Below are positions 28,660 through 38,997 of a DNA stretch of 64,000 nucleotides, piece after piece. The first letter of the stretch is position 1; every line of letters begins with the position of its first letter. The position numbers were made by a program, and so were the translations under genes. Under the pieces are notes generated by a model that had not been told where the DNA came from, made no database searches, and was given only the letters and a program-made list of their open reading frames with translations. The stretch spans positions 62,001 to 126,000 of the forward strand of contig NZ_KE384008.1 in NCBI RefSeq assembly GCF_000423345.1, read 5' to 3'. This DNA is from Marinimicrobium agarilyticum DSM 16975. GTDB taxonomy: Bacteria > Pseudomonadota > Gammaproteobacteria > Pseudomonadales > Cellvibrionaceae.

Positions 28660-28794
28660 ATGCCCAACGACAAACAGTGGCAGCGCCGCACTGATGACTG
28701 GGTCAAGTCCAGTCACGAATCCCGCAAGCGCAAAGAAGAGGCCCGCCGCCGTCGCAGCTCGGAACCCACTCAACGCAGCGGGCCCGCTCGCTAA
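28660..28794 (+). CDS. small basic protein, 44 aa
   Basis: An ATG at 28660 has AGGAG eight bases upstream; an ATG six bases earlier sits only two bases from that RBS and is less likely. The product begins MPNDKQWQRRTDDWVKSSHE, continues with a run of Arg/Lys/Glu and ends QRSGPAR. It is soluble, strongly basic and probably helical. Such small Arg-rich ORFs between uspE and rnt are easily missed by gene callers. I do not recognise the family. The ideal RBS supports real translation. Confidence 0.6.
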   Translation: MPNDKQWQRRTDDWVKSSHESRKRKEEARRRRSSEPTQRSGPAR

Positions 28795-28818
28795 AGGCGC
28801 CGTCTTCCCGCTGAAGGC

Positions 28819-29487
28819 TCAGTCTTCCTGCTCCGCCCCCGGCAGGGGTGGGGTCCAGCCGCCCAGTTGTTTCCACTCATTGACGATGTAGCAGAACAGG
28901 TCGGCGGTCTTTTCGGCGTCGTAGGCGGCGCTGTGGGCCGCGCTGTTGCTGAACTCGATGCCCGCGATCCGGCAGGCCTTGGCCAGTACCGTCTGCCCGC
29001 AGGCCAGGCCCGCCAGTGTGGCGGTATCGAAGCAGGAAAAGGGATGGAAGGGGTTGCGCTTGACGCCGCAGCGGGCGACAGCGGCGTTGACAAACCCCAG
29101 GTCAAAGTGGGCGTTGTGGGCCACCATGACCGCCCGGGTACAGCCGTGGGCCCGGACTGACTTGCGGATCGAGCGCATCAGCTCGGGCATCACCATGGAT
29201 TCCGGCTCGGCGGGCCGGTCCGGGCTTTCCGGGTCAATGCCGGTGAAATCCAGAGCCGATTGCTCAATATTGGCGCCCTCGAACGGATCGACATGAAAAT
29301 CGAACGTCTCGTCCCGTCGCAGCGTGCCGTCCGCGTCCATGGTGAGCGTCACCGCGGCAATCTCCAGCAGCGCATCGGTCACGGCGTTGAACCCCCCGGT
29401 CTCGACATCAATCACAACGGGCAGGTAGCCGCGAAAGCGGCTGGCCATGGGGGAGTTCGGATCTTTGGCGGCTTCCGGCTGGTTCAC
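28819..29487 (-). CDS. rnt: RNase T
   Basis: 222 aa with the GTG start at 29487, whose bases overlap the pyrC stop codon (GTGA), implying translational coupling. A longer frame exists upstream but lies inside pyrC. DEDD exonuclease motifs are visible: [11 protein letters not shown] (Exo I), [11 protein letters not shown] (Exo II) and [14 protein letters not shown] (Exo III, His and Asp). RNase T trims 3' ends of tRNA, 5S and 23S rRNA as a dimer. The pyrC-rnt pairing is the same as in Pseudomonas. Confidence 0.93.
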   Translation of the reverse strand: MNQPEAAKDPNSPMASRFRGYLPVVIDVETGGFNAVTDALLEIAAVTLTMDADGTLRRDETFDFHVDPFEGANIEQSALDFTGIDPESPDRPAEPESMVMPELMRSIRKSVRAHGCTRAVMVAHNAHFDLGFVNAAVARCGVKRNPFHPFSCFDTATLAGLACGQTVLAKACRIAGIEFSNSAAHSAAYDAEKTADLFCYIVNEWKQLGGWTPPLPGAEQED

Positions 29488-30545
29488 TGGGACCTCGTCT
29501 CGCCCGGGGTGGTCAAACGCCAGTGTAGGCTTTCGCCCGCCCGGAGGGGCACCAGCTCGTGTTCGCCCATGGCCAGGGCCTCGGGCAGGGTCCACTCTTC
29601 TCGGGTCAGGGTGACCGAATCGGTATTGCGCGGCAGCCCGTAGAAGTCGGGACCGAAGTGGCTGGCGAAGGCTTCGAGTTTATCCAATGCCCCCGCGCGC
29701 TCAAAGGCCTCGGCGTAGAGTTCAATAGCGGCATGGGCGGTGTAGCAGCCGGCGCAGCCGCAGCTCGCCTCTTTCTTGCCTTTGGTGTGCGGGGCCGAGT
29801 CGGTCCCCAGGAAAAACCGGGGGTGGCCGCTGGTGGCCGCCTCGACCAGCGCTTCCTGGTGGCGGTTGCGCTTGAGAATCGGTAGGCAATAGTAGTGCGG
29901 GCGAATACCACCGACCAACATGTGGTTGCGGTTGTACAGCAGGTGGTGTGCGGTAATGGTGGCGGCCACGCGCTCGCCCGCCTCGCGGACAAAAGTGGCC
30001 GAGTCGGCAGTGGTAATGTGCTCCAGCACCGTGTAAAGCCCGGGGAAGTCGGCGACCAGCGGGCTGAAGATCCGATCCAGAAAGGTTTTTTCCCGGTCGA
30101 AAATATCGATGTCGCTGTCGGTGACCTCTCCGTGTACCAGAAAACGCAGCCCCTCTTGTTCCATCGCTTCGAGTACCGGGTAAAGGCCCTTGATGTCCGT
30201 GACGCCGGAGTCGGAATTGGTGGTGGCACCCGCGGGATAGAGCTTACAGGCCACGACGCCGGCGGCTTTGGCGGCTCGAATGTCCTCGGCGGTGGTTCTG
30301 TCGGTCAGATAGAGCACCATCAGCGGCTCAAATTCCCGCCCCGGGGGCAGGGCTGCCAGAATACGCTCCCGATAGGCATTGGCCATGGCTGCCGTAGTCA
30401 CTGGTGGTACCAGGTTGGGCATCACAATGGCACGGTGGAACTGGGCCGAGGCGTCTGCCACGGTACGGGGCAAGGCGTCGCCGTCGCGCAGATGAATGTG
30501 CCAGTCGTCGGGACGGGTGATGGTCAGTTGCTCGGTCATGGACAC
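29484..30545 (-). CDS. pyrC: PyrC, dihydroorotase (class II)
   Basis: 353 aa. It interconverts carbamoyl-aspartate and dihydroorotate in pyrimidine synthesis. The zinc-binding [11 protein letters not shown], the carboxylated lysine in [16 protein letters not shown], further metal ligands in VHGEVTD and LEHITT, and the substrate/metal Asp in [16 protein letters not shown] are all present. Length is normal. It is divergent from motY with 130 bp between them. Confidence 0.96.
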   Translation of the reverse strand: MSMTEQLTITRPDDWHIHLRDGDALPRTVADASAQFHRAIVMPNLVPPVTTAAMANAYRERILAALPPGREFEPLMVLYLTDRTTAEDIRAAKAAGVVACKLYPAGATTNSDSGVTDIKGLYPVLEAMEQEGLRFLVHGEVTDSDIDIFDREKTFLDRIFSPLVADFPGLYTVLEHITTADSATFVREAGERVAATITAHHLLYNRNHMLVGGIRPHYYCLPILKRNRHQEALVEAATSGHPRFFLGTDSAPHTKGKKEASCGCAGCYTAHAAIELYAEAFERAGALDKLEAFASHFGPDFYGLPRNTDSVTLTREEWTLPEALAMGEHELVPLRAGESLHWRLTTPGETRSQ

Positions 30546-30674
30546 CGCTTGGTTTAGGCCGGATTCAATCGAAGAGCGCGCATGCTACCAAAATTGCCGC
30601 TAAAGCGCAGCCACCACGGGCCGATACAGCGTGTATAGCTGGGTATTTTCAGTGGGCGCGAGGTTGATGAGGGT

Positions 30675-31592
30675 GTGACGTTGATGAGAGGGGTAGGCCA
30701 GAATCTTCGGCGAGCCATAGGGCTGGTGCTGTGCCTGCCGTTGGTGGCGGTCACGGGAAGCCGTGCCGAGGTCTTCGGCGGTCCGGTGGCCGACGCCCGC
30801 TGGGTGTTGGATGCCTCTGTGTTTGAATGTCGGCTCTCTCACTCTATCCCACGCTTCGGTGAAGCGGTGTTCACCCGCCGCGCGGGTGAGGAGCAACGCT
30901 TTGTCCTGAGCCAGAGCAATCGGTTTCTGGGAGCGGGCGAGGCCCGCGTTCGCAGCGAGCACCCGGTCTGGCGCGAAACCGCCAGCCCCGAGCCATTGGC
31001 GCCGGTCGCCGTCGAAGTGGGGACCAAAACTGTGACCACCGACTGGCGCTACTCCCAACGGCTCGCGGCCGAGTTGCGTGAGGGGCGACGGCTGGTATTC
31101 ACCCGTGAGCCCTGGGATAACCGGCAGGAACCGATGGAGGTCATCGTGGCCCCGGTCGGTTTCAGGGCCGGTATTGAGGCGTTTCACGCCTGCCTGCAGA
31201 GCTTGCTGCCGGTCAATTTTGATCAGGTGGAGCGTACTTCCCTCGACTTCCCGGCGGGGACCCAGGAGTTGTCGGAGTCTGAGCTGGACAAACTGAAGCC
31301 CGTGATCCTATACGCCAAGGCGGACCCGCGGGTGGACCGGGTCTACGTGGACGGCCATACCGACGGTACCGGCTTGCGCGCCGAAAACCTTGAGCTGTCC
31401 CGGGAGCGGGCGGAAATGGTCACCCAATTACTGGTCGACCGGGGCATTCCCGCACGCCAGATCACGACCCGCTGGCACGGTGAGCGCTATCCGGTGGCCA
31501 GCAACCAATCCGCCGAGGGGAGGGCGGAGAACCGCCGGGTCACCATTCGTTTGGAGCGCACCGGTCAATCGACCACCGCTCGCGCGCCTTGA
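30675..31592 (+). CDS. motY: MotY-like OmpA-family protein
   Basis: 305 aa. A signal peptide is followed by an N-terminal MotY-specific beta domain (about 32-175) and a C-terminal OmpA peptidoglycan-binding domain (VDGHTDGTGLRAENLELSRERAEMV, ...EGRAENRRVTIRLE). MotY forms the T-ring that anchors sodium-driven flagellar stators. The motY/pyrC/rnt neighbourhood is the Pseudomonas one. It is the only flagellar gene in the window. The start could be the TTG/ATG cluster around 30675-30684; the first is used here. Confidence 0.85.
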   Translation: MTLMRGVGQNLRRAIGLVLCLPLVAVTGSRAEVFGGPVADARWVLDASVFECRLSHSIPRFGEAVFTRRAGEEQRFVLSQSNRFLGAGEARVRSEHPVWRETASPEPLAPVAVEVGTKTVTTDWRYSQRLAAELREGRRLVFTREPWDNRQEPMEVIVAPVGFRAGIEAFHACLQSLLPVNFDQVERTSLDFPAGTQELSESELDKLKPVILYAKADPRVDRVYVDGHTDGTGLRAENLELSRERAEMVTQLLVDRGIPARQITTRWHGERYPVASNQSAEGRAENRRVTIRLERTGQSTTARAP

Positions 31593-31792
31593 CTTGATAT
31601 GGGGCAACCCGCCCCAACTATCCAATAAACAACATCTTCCGTTCCCGCAGGTCCCGGTGGGGAGCTTTGGGCTCCGGTGTCTGTGGAATTTATTGTGTCA
31701 GTTCGAGTCCAATCTGGCCCGTCCGGCGTAGTAAACGTTGAATGTTTGGCTGCGCCCGCTTGAATTTCAGTAACGACCAAGAGGAATCTTTC

Positions 31793-33181
31793 ATGCCCCA
31801 GATCGGTTTTCGTCATTCGTTGATGGTGTATTTGACGAGCCTGCTGTGCCTGTTGATGTTCACCGCGCCGGCCCAGGCGCGCGAGCTGCCCGATTTCACC
31901 GAACTTGTGGAAGAGCAGTCCCCCGCGGTGGTCAAGATTACCACTAAAGGGCGCGTTGAGACCGGCAACCGGATTCCCTACCAGGAAGAGATACCGGACA
32001 TGTTCCGGGAGTTCTTCGAGCGTCGTATGCCCGAAGAGCGTGATGTCCGCTCCATGGGGTCGGGCTTCATCATCTCTGAGGACGGCTATATTCTGACCAA
32101 CAACCATGTGGTCAAGAATGCCGACAACATCTATGTGCGCCTGATCGACCGGCGGGAGTTCACCGCTAAAGTCATCGGTACTGACCCCCGCTCGGATCTG
32201 GCGCTGCTGAAAGTGGATGCCGACAACCTCCCATATCTGCGCTTTGCGGACTCCGATGACGTGAAAGTGGGGCAGTGGGTGTTGGCCATCGGCTCGCCGT
32301 TCGGGCTGGATTACTCAGTAAGTTCCGGGATCATCAGTGCCATTGGCCGCAGCATTCCGAGCTCCACCAACGATACCTATGTCCCGTTTATCCAGACCGA
32401 TGTCGCGATTAATCCAGGTAACTCCGGGGGGCCGCTGTTCAACCTCGATGGCGAAGTGGTCGGCATCAACTCCCAGATATACACCCGTTCGGGGGGGTCG
32501 ATCGGGTTGTCCTTTGCCATTCCTGCCGGGTTGGCGAAGGATGTGGTGGCTCAGCTGAAAGAAAGCGGTCGCGTCGAGCGCGGCTGGCTGGGCGTGATGA
32601 TTCAGGAGGTCAATCGGGACCTGGCCAGCTCGTTCGGGCTGCGCAAACCCACCGGTGCCCTGATTTCCAATATGGACCCGGAAGGGCCGGCGGCCCAGTC
32701 CGGTCTTGAAGTGGGCGATATTATTCTGGAATACAACGGTCGGGAAGTGGGCGAGTCCGGCGATTTGCCGCCGATGGTGGGGCGCACCGCGCCAGGCTCC
32801 GAAGTCCCTGTGCTGATCATGCGCCGGGGCGAGAAACGCACCATTGATGTGGAAATCGGCCTGCTGCCCGATCGCAGTGGCCAGGTGGCCGGTGACGCTC
32901 CGGGCGCCTCTCCCATGGGTGATCCCCTCGGGCTGCAAGTGGACAACCTGCCCTCCGATGTGGAAGAGCGCGGTGTTCTGGTCAAGCAGGTGGCAAGAGA
33001 CAGCGCTGCTGCCCGCGCCGGTCTGCGCCCGGGCGATGTGATCACCCAACTGGGTTACGAGCAGGTCGCTTCGGTCAGCGGCTACCGTGAGCTCGTCGAT
33101 GATCTGCCCAAAGGCGAGCCGGTAGCCGTGCGCTTCCTGCGCGAAGGCCAGCCGGCGTTCACCACCCTCAAGATTGAGTAG
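31793..33181 (+). CDS. mucD: MucD/DegP-type periplasmic serine protease
   Basis: 462 aa from the ATG at 31793, which follows AGAGGAA; an ATG 51 bases upstream would place 17 residues before the signal peptide. HtrA family: the trypsin-like domain has the triad His in TNNHVVKNA, Asp in DPRSDLALLKV and Ser in NPGNSGGPLFN. Two PDZ domains follow (about 270-360 and 380-460). It degrades misfolded envelope proteins. In Pseudomonas mucD closes the algU operon; here motY is upstream and no sigma or anti-sigma gene is seen. Confidence 0.92.
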   Translation: MPQIGFRHSLMVYLTSLLCLLMFTAPAQARELPDFTELVEEQSPAVVKITTKGRVETGNRIPYQEEIPDMFREFFERRMPEERDVRSMGSGFIISEDGYILTNNHVVKNADNIYVRLIDRREFTAKVIGTDPRSDLALLKVDADNLPYLRFADSDDVKVGQWVLAIGSPFGLDYSVSSGIISAIGRSIPSSTNDTYVPFIQTDVAINPGNSGGPLFNLDGEVVGINSQIYTRSGGSIGLSFAIPAGLAKDVVAQLKESGRVERGWLGVMIQEVNRDLASSFGLRKPTGALISNMDPEGPAAQSGLEVGDIILEYNGREVGESGDLPPMVGRTAPGSEVPVLIMRRGEKRTIDVEIGLLPDRSGQVAGDAPGASPMGDPLGLQVDNLPSDVEERGVLVKQVARDSAAARAGLRPGDVITQLGYEQVASVSGYRELVDDLPKGEPVAVRFLREGQPAFTTLKIE

Positions 33182-33189
33182 CTTGTCAC

Positions 33190-33215
33190 GACCCGGCCCA
33201 TAGCCGGGCCGGGTC
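33190..33215. other. GC-rich hairpin after mucD
   Basis: GACCCGGCC (33190-33198) pairs with GGCCGGGTC (33207-33215). No U-tract follows on either strand, so it is not a standard intrinsic terminator. It may slow or protect the mucD 3' end. Confidence 0.5.
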
Positions 33216-33367
33216 AAATACGCTAAACTGGCCGCCTTTGCCCGGCGGCCCCTATACCGCACTCGGTGGCGACCCTTGAGGGTTCTTCTTGATGTTCACT
33301 TCAAAGGCTTGCCACCCAGCCGTTCCCGCCGCCTTGCCATTTTTCAATCAACGAAATAAGACGCCCA

Positions 33368-35167
33368 GTGACTGATCTCAGCCATATTCGTAACTTTTCC
33401 ATCATCGCCCACATCGACCACGGAAAATCGACCATTGCAGACCGCTTCATCCAGGTCTGCGGCGGGCTGACGGACCGGGAAATGGCCGAGCAGGTGCTCG
33501 ACTCCATGGATCTGGAACGCGAGCGTGGCATCACCATCAAGGCCCAGAGCGTCACCCTGAGCTACAAGGCTCGGGACGGGAAAACCTACCAGCTTAACTT
33601 TATTGATACCCCCGGCCACGTGGACTTCTCCTACGAGGTCTCTCGCTCCCTGTACGCCTGCGAGGGTGCGTTGCTGGTGGTGGACGCGGGGCAGGGCGTG
33701 GAAGCCCAGTCCGTGGCCAACTGCTATACCGCCATTGAACAGGGGCTGGAAGTGATTCCGGTACTGAACAAAATGGACCTGCCCCAGGCTGAACCGGAAC
33801 GTGTAGCGCAAGAAATCGAGGATATCATCGGTATCGAGGCCATTGATGCTGTGCGTTGCAGTGCAAAATCCGGCCAGGGCATCGAGGATGTGCTGGAGGA
33901 ACTGGTGCGGTTGGTTCCGCCACCGGTGGGGGACGTGGATGCGCCCTTGCAGGCTCTGATCATCGACTCCTGGTTCGATAAATACATGGGCGTGGTGTCA
34001 CTGGTGCGGGTGACGCAGGGCACCTTGAAAGTCAAAGACAAAATCGTCACCAAGTCCATCGGCAAGTCGCACGTGGTGGACAGCCTCGGGGTGTTCAACC
34101 CCAAGGCCACCAACCTCAAAGAGCTGAGGGCCGGCGAAGTGGGTTTTGTGGTCGCCGGTATCAAGGAAATTCTGGGCGCGCCGGTCGGCGATACGCTGAC
34201 CCATGCCAACAGCCCGGACACGCCCGCCTTGCCCGGCTTCAAAAAAGTGAAGCCCCAGGTCTACGCCGGCATGTTCCCGGTGGACGCCGATGACTTTGAA
34301 GATTTCCGTGAGGCCTTGTCCAAGCTGACGCTGAACGATGCTTCGTTGTTTTTCGAGCCGGAAAGCTCCGATGCCCTCGGCTTCGGTTTTCGCTGTGGCT
34401 TTCTCGGAATGCTCCACATGGAAATTATTCAGGAGCGGCTGGAGCGGGAATACGACCTGGACCTGATTACCACCGCGCCCACCGTGGTCTACGAAGTATT
34501 GACCACCAAGGGCGAGACGCTCTACGTCTCCAGCCCCTCGGCGTTGCCGGATACCGGTGACATTGAAGAAATGCGCGAGCCAATTGCCGAGGCCAACATC
34601 CTCGTGCCCCAGGAATACCTGGGCAACGTCATTACCCTGTGCAGTGAGAAACGGGGTATGCAAAAAGACATGCAGTACACCGGTAGTCAGGTGGCGTTGC
34701 GATACGATATGCCGATGAACGAGGTGGTCATGGACTTCTTTGATCGCCTCAAGTCCGCCAGTCGCGGTTTTGCGTCCCTCGATTACAGCTTTGATCGGTT
34801 TGAGGCAGCCAACCTGGTCCGCCTGGATGTACTGATCAACGGCGACAAGGTGGACGCGTTGGCGCTGATTGTCCACCGGGACCACTCCCAGAGCATCGGC
34901 CGGTCTCTGGTGGAAAAAATGAAAGAATTGATTCCCCGGCAGATGTTCGATGTGGCCATTCAGGCGGCGATCGGCGGTAACGTCATCTCTCGCTCTACGG
35001 TCAAGGCTCTGCGCAAAAACGTGACCGCCAAGTGTTATGGCGGCGACGCCTCGCGCAAGAAAAAACTGTTGGAAAAACAGAAGGCCGGTAAAAAGCGCAT
35101 GAAACAGGTCGGACGGGTGGAAATTCCCCAGGACGCCTTCCTGGCAGTGCTTAAGGTCGACAGTTAA
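33368..35167 (+). CDS. lepA: LepA (EF4) ribosome-associated GTPase
   Basis: 599 aa with a GTG start at 33368. G1 [14 protein letters not shown]3 [12 protein letters not shown] and G4 NKMDLP are intact, followed by EF-G-like domains II, III and V and the LepA-specific C-terminal domain ([19 protein letters not shown], the lysine-rich [15 protein letters not shown]). It remodels ribosomes during initiation or back-translocation under stress. It heads the lepA-lepB-rnc-era-recO operon. Confidence 0.97.
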   Translation: MTDLSHIRNFSIIAHIDHGKSTIADRFIQVCGGLTDREMAEQVLDSMDLERERGITIKAQSVTLSYKARDGKTYQLNFIDTPGHVDFSYEVSRSLYACEGALLVVDAGQGVEAQSVANCYTAIEQGLEVIPVLNKMDLPQAEPERVAQEIEDIIGIEAIDAVRCSAKSGQGIEDVLEELVRLVPPPVGDVDAPLQALIIDSWFDKYMGVVSLVRVTQGTLKVKDKIVTKSIGKSHVVDSLGVFNPKATNLKELRAGEVGFVVAGIKEILGAPVGDTLTHANSPDTPALPGFKKVKPQVYAGMFPVDADDFEDFREALSKLTLNDASLFFEPESSDALGFGFRCGFLGMLHMEIIQERLEREYDLDLITTAPTVVYEVLTTKGETLYVSSPSALPDTGDIEEMREPIAEANILVPQEYLGNVITLCSEKRGMQKDMQYTGSQVALRYDMPMNEVVMDFFDRLKSASRGFASLDYSFDRFEAANLVRLDVLINGDKVDALALIVHRDHSQSIGRSLVEKMKELIPRQMFDVAIQAAIGGNVISRSTVKALRKNVTAKCYGGDASRKKKLLEKQKAGKKRMKQVGRVEIPQDAFLAVLKVDS

Positions 35168-35213
35168 GGTCGGCTACTGATAACAACCAATACGGACAGC
35201 AACAGGAACCCGA

Positions 35214-36095
35214 ATGAGTAGTATAAACCTACCCCTGATTCTGACTCTGGCGGTGTTTATCACCGGCCTGGTGTGGTTGTATGACCGCCTGGTGCTGTCC
35301 CGCCCACGTAAGCAGGCCCTGGCCGCGGTGGATAAGCAATTTGCCCGCGCTGACCTTAATAATGCCGCTCAGCGCAAGGCCTACGAAGAGGCTCGGGAGG
35401 CCGCCGGGCAGGAACCGATCTGGGTCGAGTACTCCAAATCCTTTTTCCCGGTGTTGGCGCTGGTGTTCGTGCTGCGGTCGTTTATTGCCGAGCCGTTCCA
35501 GATTCCCTCCGGCTCCATGGAGCCCACGCTTCAGGTAGGCGACTTTATCGTCGTGAACAAGTTTACCTACGGTATCCGCCTGCCAGTGTTGAACACGGAA
35601 GTGATTCCGATCAACGACCCCAAGCGGGGAGATGTCATGGTCTTCTTTCCGCCCCACCAGCCGGAGACCTATTTTATCAAGCGGGTAATCGGCCTGCCGG
35701 GCGACACGGTCACCTATATTGACCACCAATTGACCATCAATGGTGAACCCGTTCCGCAGGAGCTTGTGGAAGTGAACCAGTCGGCGCCACAGCCCTACCG
35801 GGTTGTCAAAGAAACGCTCGGGGACAATACTTACACTGTTCGCAAGCACCTGAACCCCGGTCGCTACAGCCGCTACGGCTCCTGGGTGGTGCCGGAAGGG
35901 CATTACTTCATGATGGGTGACAACCGGGACGGCAGCTTTGACAGCCGCGGCTGGAATGAGCTGAACCAGGACCCGAGCAAGAATTTCAGTTTCGTGCCCG
36001 AGAGCGAGATTGTCGGCAAAGCCTTTGCGATCTGGATGCATTGGGATTCACTCTTCAGTCTGCCCAGTTTTGAGCGGGCTGGAACCATTCAATAA
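35214..36095 (+). CDS. lepB: LepB, signal peptidase I
   Basis: 293 aa. Two N-terminal membrane helices (about 5-25 and 75-95) are followed by the periplasmic catalytic domain with Ser in PSGSMEPTLQVGDFI, Lys in TYFIKRVIGLPGD and the GDNRDGSFDSRGW box E. It cleaves signal peptides of exported proteins. Length is typical for gammaproteobacteria. It lies 46 bp downstream of lepA. Confidence 0.96.
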   Translation: MSSINLPLILTLAVFITGLVWLYDRLVLSRPRKQALAAVDKQFARADLNNAAQRKAYEEAREAAGQEPIWVEYSKSFFPVLALVFVLRSFIAEPFQIPSGSMEPTLQVGDFIVVNKFTYGIRLPVLNTEVIPINDPKRGDVMVFFPPHQPETYFIKRVIGLPGDTVTYIDHQLTINGEPVPQELVEVNQSAPQPYRVVKETLGDNTYTVRKHLNPGRYSRYGSWVVPEGHYFMMGDNRDGSFDSRGWNELNQDPSKNFSFVPESEIVGKAFAIWMHWDSLFSLPSFERAGTIQ

Positions 36096-36126
36096 CCGTT
36101 GGGCGCTTAACCAAGAGGGCGAGCGG

Positions 36127-36546
36127 ATGCAATTGCAAAAGCAGCAAACCGGCATGTCTACGCTGGGTGTGGTGTTTATCATTCTGGTCGTGGTGGCTAT
36201 TGTCTTCACGGCTTTCAAGGTGGTGCCGCCTTATGCGGAGAATCGCTATATTACCTCTGCCCTGAAATCCCTGGCGCGCAACAATCCTGACCTGTTCAGT
36301 ATGAGCCCGACGGAGATCCGTTCGCAGTTGACCAAGTTCTACACCGTCAACAACGTCAACGCTGAAGGCCGGAAGAACATCGATATAGACAAGCACTCCA
36401 GCCGCGTGGTGATTACCATCGCCTACGAGGAACGTATCGACTTTATCAAAAACATCGATCTGGTCTTTTCCTTCAACAATCAGCTCGACAGCTCGGCACC
36501 GGAGCAGTGCTGTACGCCGTTGGAGCAGAATCTCAGTAGCGACTAG
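36127..36546 (+). CDS. DUF4845 membrane protein
   Basis: 139 aa from the ATG at 36127 (GAGGGCGAGCGG upstream); a longer frame would run into lepB. One N-terminal helix (GMSTLGVVFIILVVVAIVF) is followed by a small periplasmic domain. DUF4845 proteins occupy the lepB-rnc gap in many Pseudomonadales and Cellvibrionales. Function is unknown. Its stop codon overlaps the rnc start by one base, so translation is probably coupled. Confidence 0.85.
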   Translation: MQLQKQQTGMSTLGVVFIILVVVAIVFTAFKVVPPYAENRYITSALKSLARNNPDLFSMSPTEIRSQLTKFYTVNNVNAEGRKNIDIDKHSSRVVITIAYEERIDFIKNIDLVFSFNNQLDSSAPEQCCTPLEQNLSSD

Positions 36547-37250
36547 TGACTGATTTACTCAAAAAACGCCTTCAGCAACGTCTCGGTTATGATTTCCGTG
36601 ATCCGGCCCAACTCGATCTGGCGCTGACGCACCGCAGCCACGGCGCTCACAACAATGAGCGTCTCGAGTTTTTGGGGGACTCCATCCTGAACTTCATTAT
36701 TGGCGAAGCCCTCTTTCGTCGTTTTCCCGAGGCGCGAGAGGGGCAGCTCAGCCGCCTGCGCTCCCAGATGGTCAAGGGCGAGACACTCGCCGCCATCGCG
36801 CGTGAGTTCGAGGTGGGCGACTGCCTGCTGCTCGGTGAGGGGGAAATGAAAAGTGGTGGCAGCCGCCGCGATTCCATTTTGGCCGATACCATCGAAGCCT
36901 TGATCGGCGGCATTTACCTCGAGTCTGGTTTCGAAGTCTGTGCCGAGCGGGTCAACGCCTGGTACCGGGAACGGCTCGACGCGCTCTCGCTGGCCAGCCC
37001 CGCCAAGGACGCCAAAACCCGACTTCAGGAATTCCTCCAGGCCCACAAATTGCCGCTGCCGGAATACAACGTCGTTGAAGTCGAGGGTGAAGCTCACGCC
37101 CATCGCTTTACCATCGAATGCCGGGTGGCGCCGCTGAAAGAGGCGGCGCGGGCCCGGGCTAACAGTCGGCGCGTCGCTGAAAAGCAGGCCGCCGCCGAAG
37201 TGCTCGAACAACTGCAGAAACTTGAACTCAAACCCAAGCGCAAGGGCTAA
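36546..37250 (+). CDS. rnc: RNase III
   Basis: 234 aa with a GTG start. The catalytic signature [19 protein letters not shown] and a second acidic cluster ([18 protein letters not shown]) are intact, followed by a C-terminal double-stranded RNA binding domain ([35 protein letters not shown]). It processes rRNA and other structured RNA. Two bases separate it from era. Confidence 0.97.
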   Translation: MTDLLKKRLQQRLGYDFRDPAQLDLALTHRSHGAHNNERLEFLGDSILNFIIGEALFRRFPEAREGQLSRLRSQMVKGETLAAIAREFEVGDCLLLGEGEMKSGGSRRDSILADTIEALIGGIYLESGFEVCAERVNAWYRERLDALSLASPAKDAKTRLQEFLQAHKLPLPEYNVVEVEGEAHAHRFTIECRVAPLKEAARARANSRRVAEKQAAAEVLEQLQKLELKPKRKG

Positions 37251-37252
37251 CC

Positions 37253-38158
37253 ATGACCGAGACTCAACCCCCCAGCCGTTGCGGCTACGTGGCGATTGTG
37301 GGCCGGCCCAATGTGGGCAAATCCACATTGCTCAACCATATGCTGGGCCAGAAGGTCAGCATCACCTCGCGCAAGCCGCAGACGACGCGTAACAATGTTC
37401 AGGGCATCAAGACCGAAGGGTCCAACCAGATCATTTTTGTCGACACCCCCGGGCTGCATCAGGGCCAGAAAAAAGCCATCAACCGTTATATGAATCAGGC
37501 TGCCACCACCGCCATCAAAGATGTGGACGTGGTCGTGTTTCTGGTGGACCGGCTCACCTGGACCGAGGAAGACGAAATGGTGGCCCTGCGGCTTGAAAAT
37601 CTGAGCTGCCCGATCATTCTCGCCATCAACAAAGTCGACAAGGTCGAGCAAAAAGAGAGCTTGCTGCCGCATTTGCAGAAGCTGGGCGAGCGTTTTCCGA
37701 AAGCGGAAATCATCCCGCTGTCCGCCCTGAAGAACACCAACCTGGATCGGCTGGAAGACCTGATCGTCGAACGTCTGCCCGAAGGTGTGCACTTCTATCC
37801 AGAGGACCAGCTCACCGATCGCAGCTCCCGCTTTATGGCGGCGGAAATGGTACGGGAAAAAATCACCCGGCAACTGGGTGATGAGCTGCCGTACCAGATG
37901 GCCGTTGAAATTGAAGAATTCAAAGACGAAGAACGTGTGCTCCACATCTCCGCCGTGGTACTGGTCGAGCGGGAAGGCCAGAAACGGATTCTGATCGGCG
38001 AGCGTGGTGAGCGCATCAAACAGATCGGGCAGCAGGCCCGCCTGGATATGGAAAAGCTGTTTGAGAAGAAAGTAATGCTCAAGCTCTGGGTCAAGGTCAA
38101 ATCCGGCTGGTCCGATGACAGTCGGGCCCTGCGCAGCCTGGGTTACGACGACGTATAA
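37253..38158 (+). CDS. era: Era, ribosome assembly GTPase
   Basis: 301 aa. G1 [12 protein letters not shown], switch [17 protein letters not shown] and G4 NKVDKVE are present, then the KH domain with [22 protein letters not shown]. It binds the 3' end of 16S rRNA in 30S maturation. The operon position between rnc and recO is conserved. Confidence 0.97.
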   Translation: MTETQPPSRCGYVAIVGRPNVGKSTLLNHMLGQKVSITSRKPQTTRNNVQGIKTEGSNQIIFVDTPGLHQGQKKAINRYMNQAATTAIKDVDVVVFLVDRLTWTEEDEMVALRLENLSCPIILAINKVDKVEQKESLLPHLQKLGERFPKAEIIPLSALKNTNLDRLEDLIVERLPEGVHFYPEDQLTDRSSRFMAAEMVREKITRQLGDELPYQMAVEIEEFKDEERVLHISAVVLVEREGQKRILIGERGERIKQIGQQARLDMEKLFEKKVMLKLWVKVKSGWSDDSRALRSLGYDDV

Positions 38159-38172
38159 ACGGGTAGTGAACC

Positions 38173-38883
38173 ATGCGCATTGAATTTCAGCCCGCGTATG
38201 TGTTGCACACCCGCCCCTACCGGGACACCAGCCTGCTGGTGGACCTGCTGACCCCGGACTACGGCCGCATCGGCGCCGTCGCCAAGGGCGTGCGCCGGGG
38301 CAAAAGCCAGCGCCGCCCCCTGCTGAATCCCTTTATTGCCGTACTGGTCTCCCTGGCCGGCAAGAGCAACCTGAAGACCCTCACCGCCGTAGAAGCCGAT
38401 GGCCCCAGCCTTCGCCTTGCCGGCCTGGCACTGTACAGCGGCTTCTACGTCAACGAACTGCTGGTGCGCCTGCTCGGCGAGCAGGACCCCAACCCTGACA
38501 TCTTCGACGATTACCGCTGGACCATGCAGGCCCTGTCGGCACTGGATGGCGGAACCCCCGAACCGCTACTGCGCCAGTTCGAGTGGCGTCTGCTGGACCA
38601 CCTCGGCTACGGCATCAGCTTCACCCAGGAAGCGGACACCGGCGATGCCATCTCACCGGAGTGCCTCTACCGGTTCGACCCGGAAGCGGGTTTTATCCCC
38701 ACCTACAGCAGCCGGAATCCCATCGAAACCCCCAAGCTCTTCATTGGCGCCGATCTGCTGGCCTGCGCTGAGGCGGACTTCACTCAGCCCCAAGTCTTAG
38801 CCGTAGCAAAACGACTCAGCCGCCAGATGCTCCATCCTCTGCTTGGCTCCAAGCCTCTGAAAAGTCGGGACTTGTTCAAGTGA
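38173..38883 (+). CDS. recO: RecO, recombination mediator
   Basis: 236 aa. The OB-fold N-terminus (AYVLHTRPYRDTSLLVDLLTPDYGRIGAVAKGVRRGKS) is diagnostic, with helices and the usual C-terminal SRQMLHPLLGSKPLKSRDLF. It loads RecA onto SSB-coated DNA with RecR. Last gene of the lepA operon here; pdxJ, its usual next neighbour in related genomes, is absent. Confidence 0.94.
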   Translation: MRIEFQPAYVLHTRPYRDTSLLVDLLTPDYGRIGAVAKGVRRGKSQRRPLLNPFIAVLVSLAGKSNLKTLTAVEADGPSLRLAGLALYSGFYVNELLVRLLGEQDPNPDIFDDYRWTMQALSALDGGTPEPLLRQFEWRLLDHLGYGISFTQEADTGDAISPECLYRFDPEAGFIPTYSSRNPIETPKLFIGADLLACAEADFTQPQVLAVAKRLSRQMLHPLLGSKPLKSRDLFK

Positions 38884-38997
38884 GTTTTGTATTGCCGTGT
38901 CACCGGCTGCAAAAGGGGCATATGTAGACCTCTGAAGCTGATCAAATCGAGTTTATTTATCGAAGCGGCGAATCTGTCTGCGGGAACTGTTTAACGT

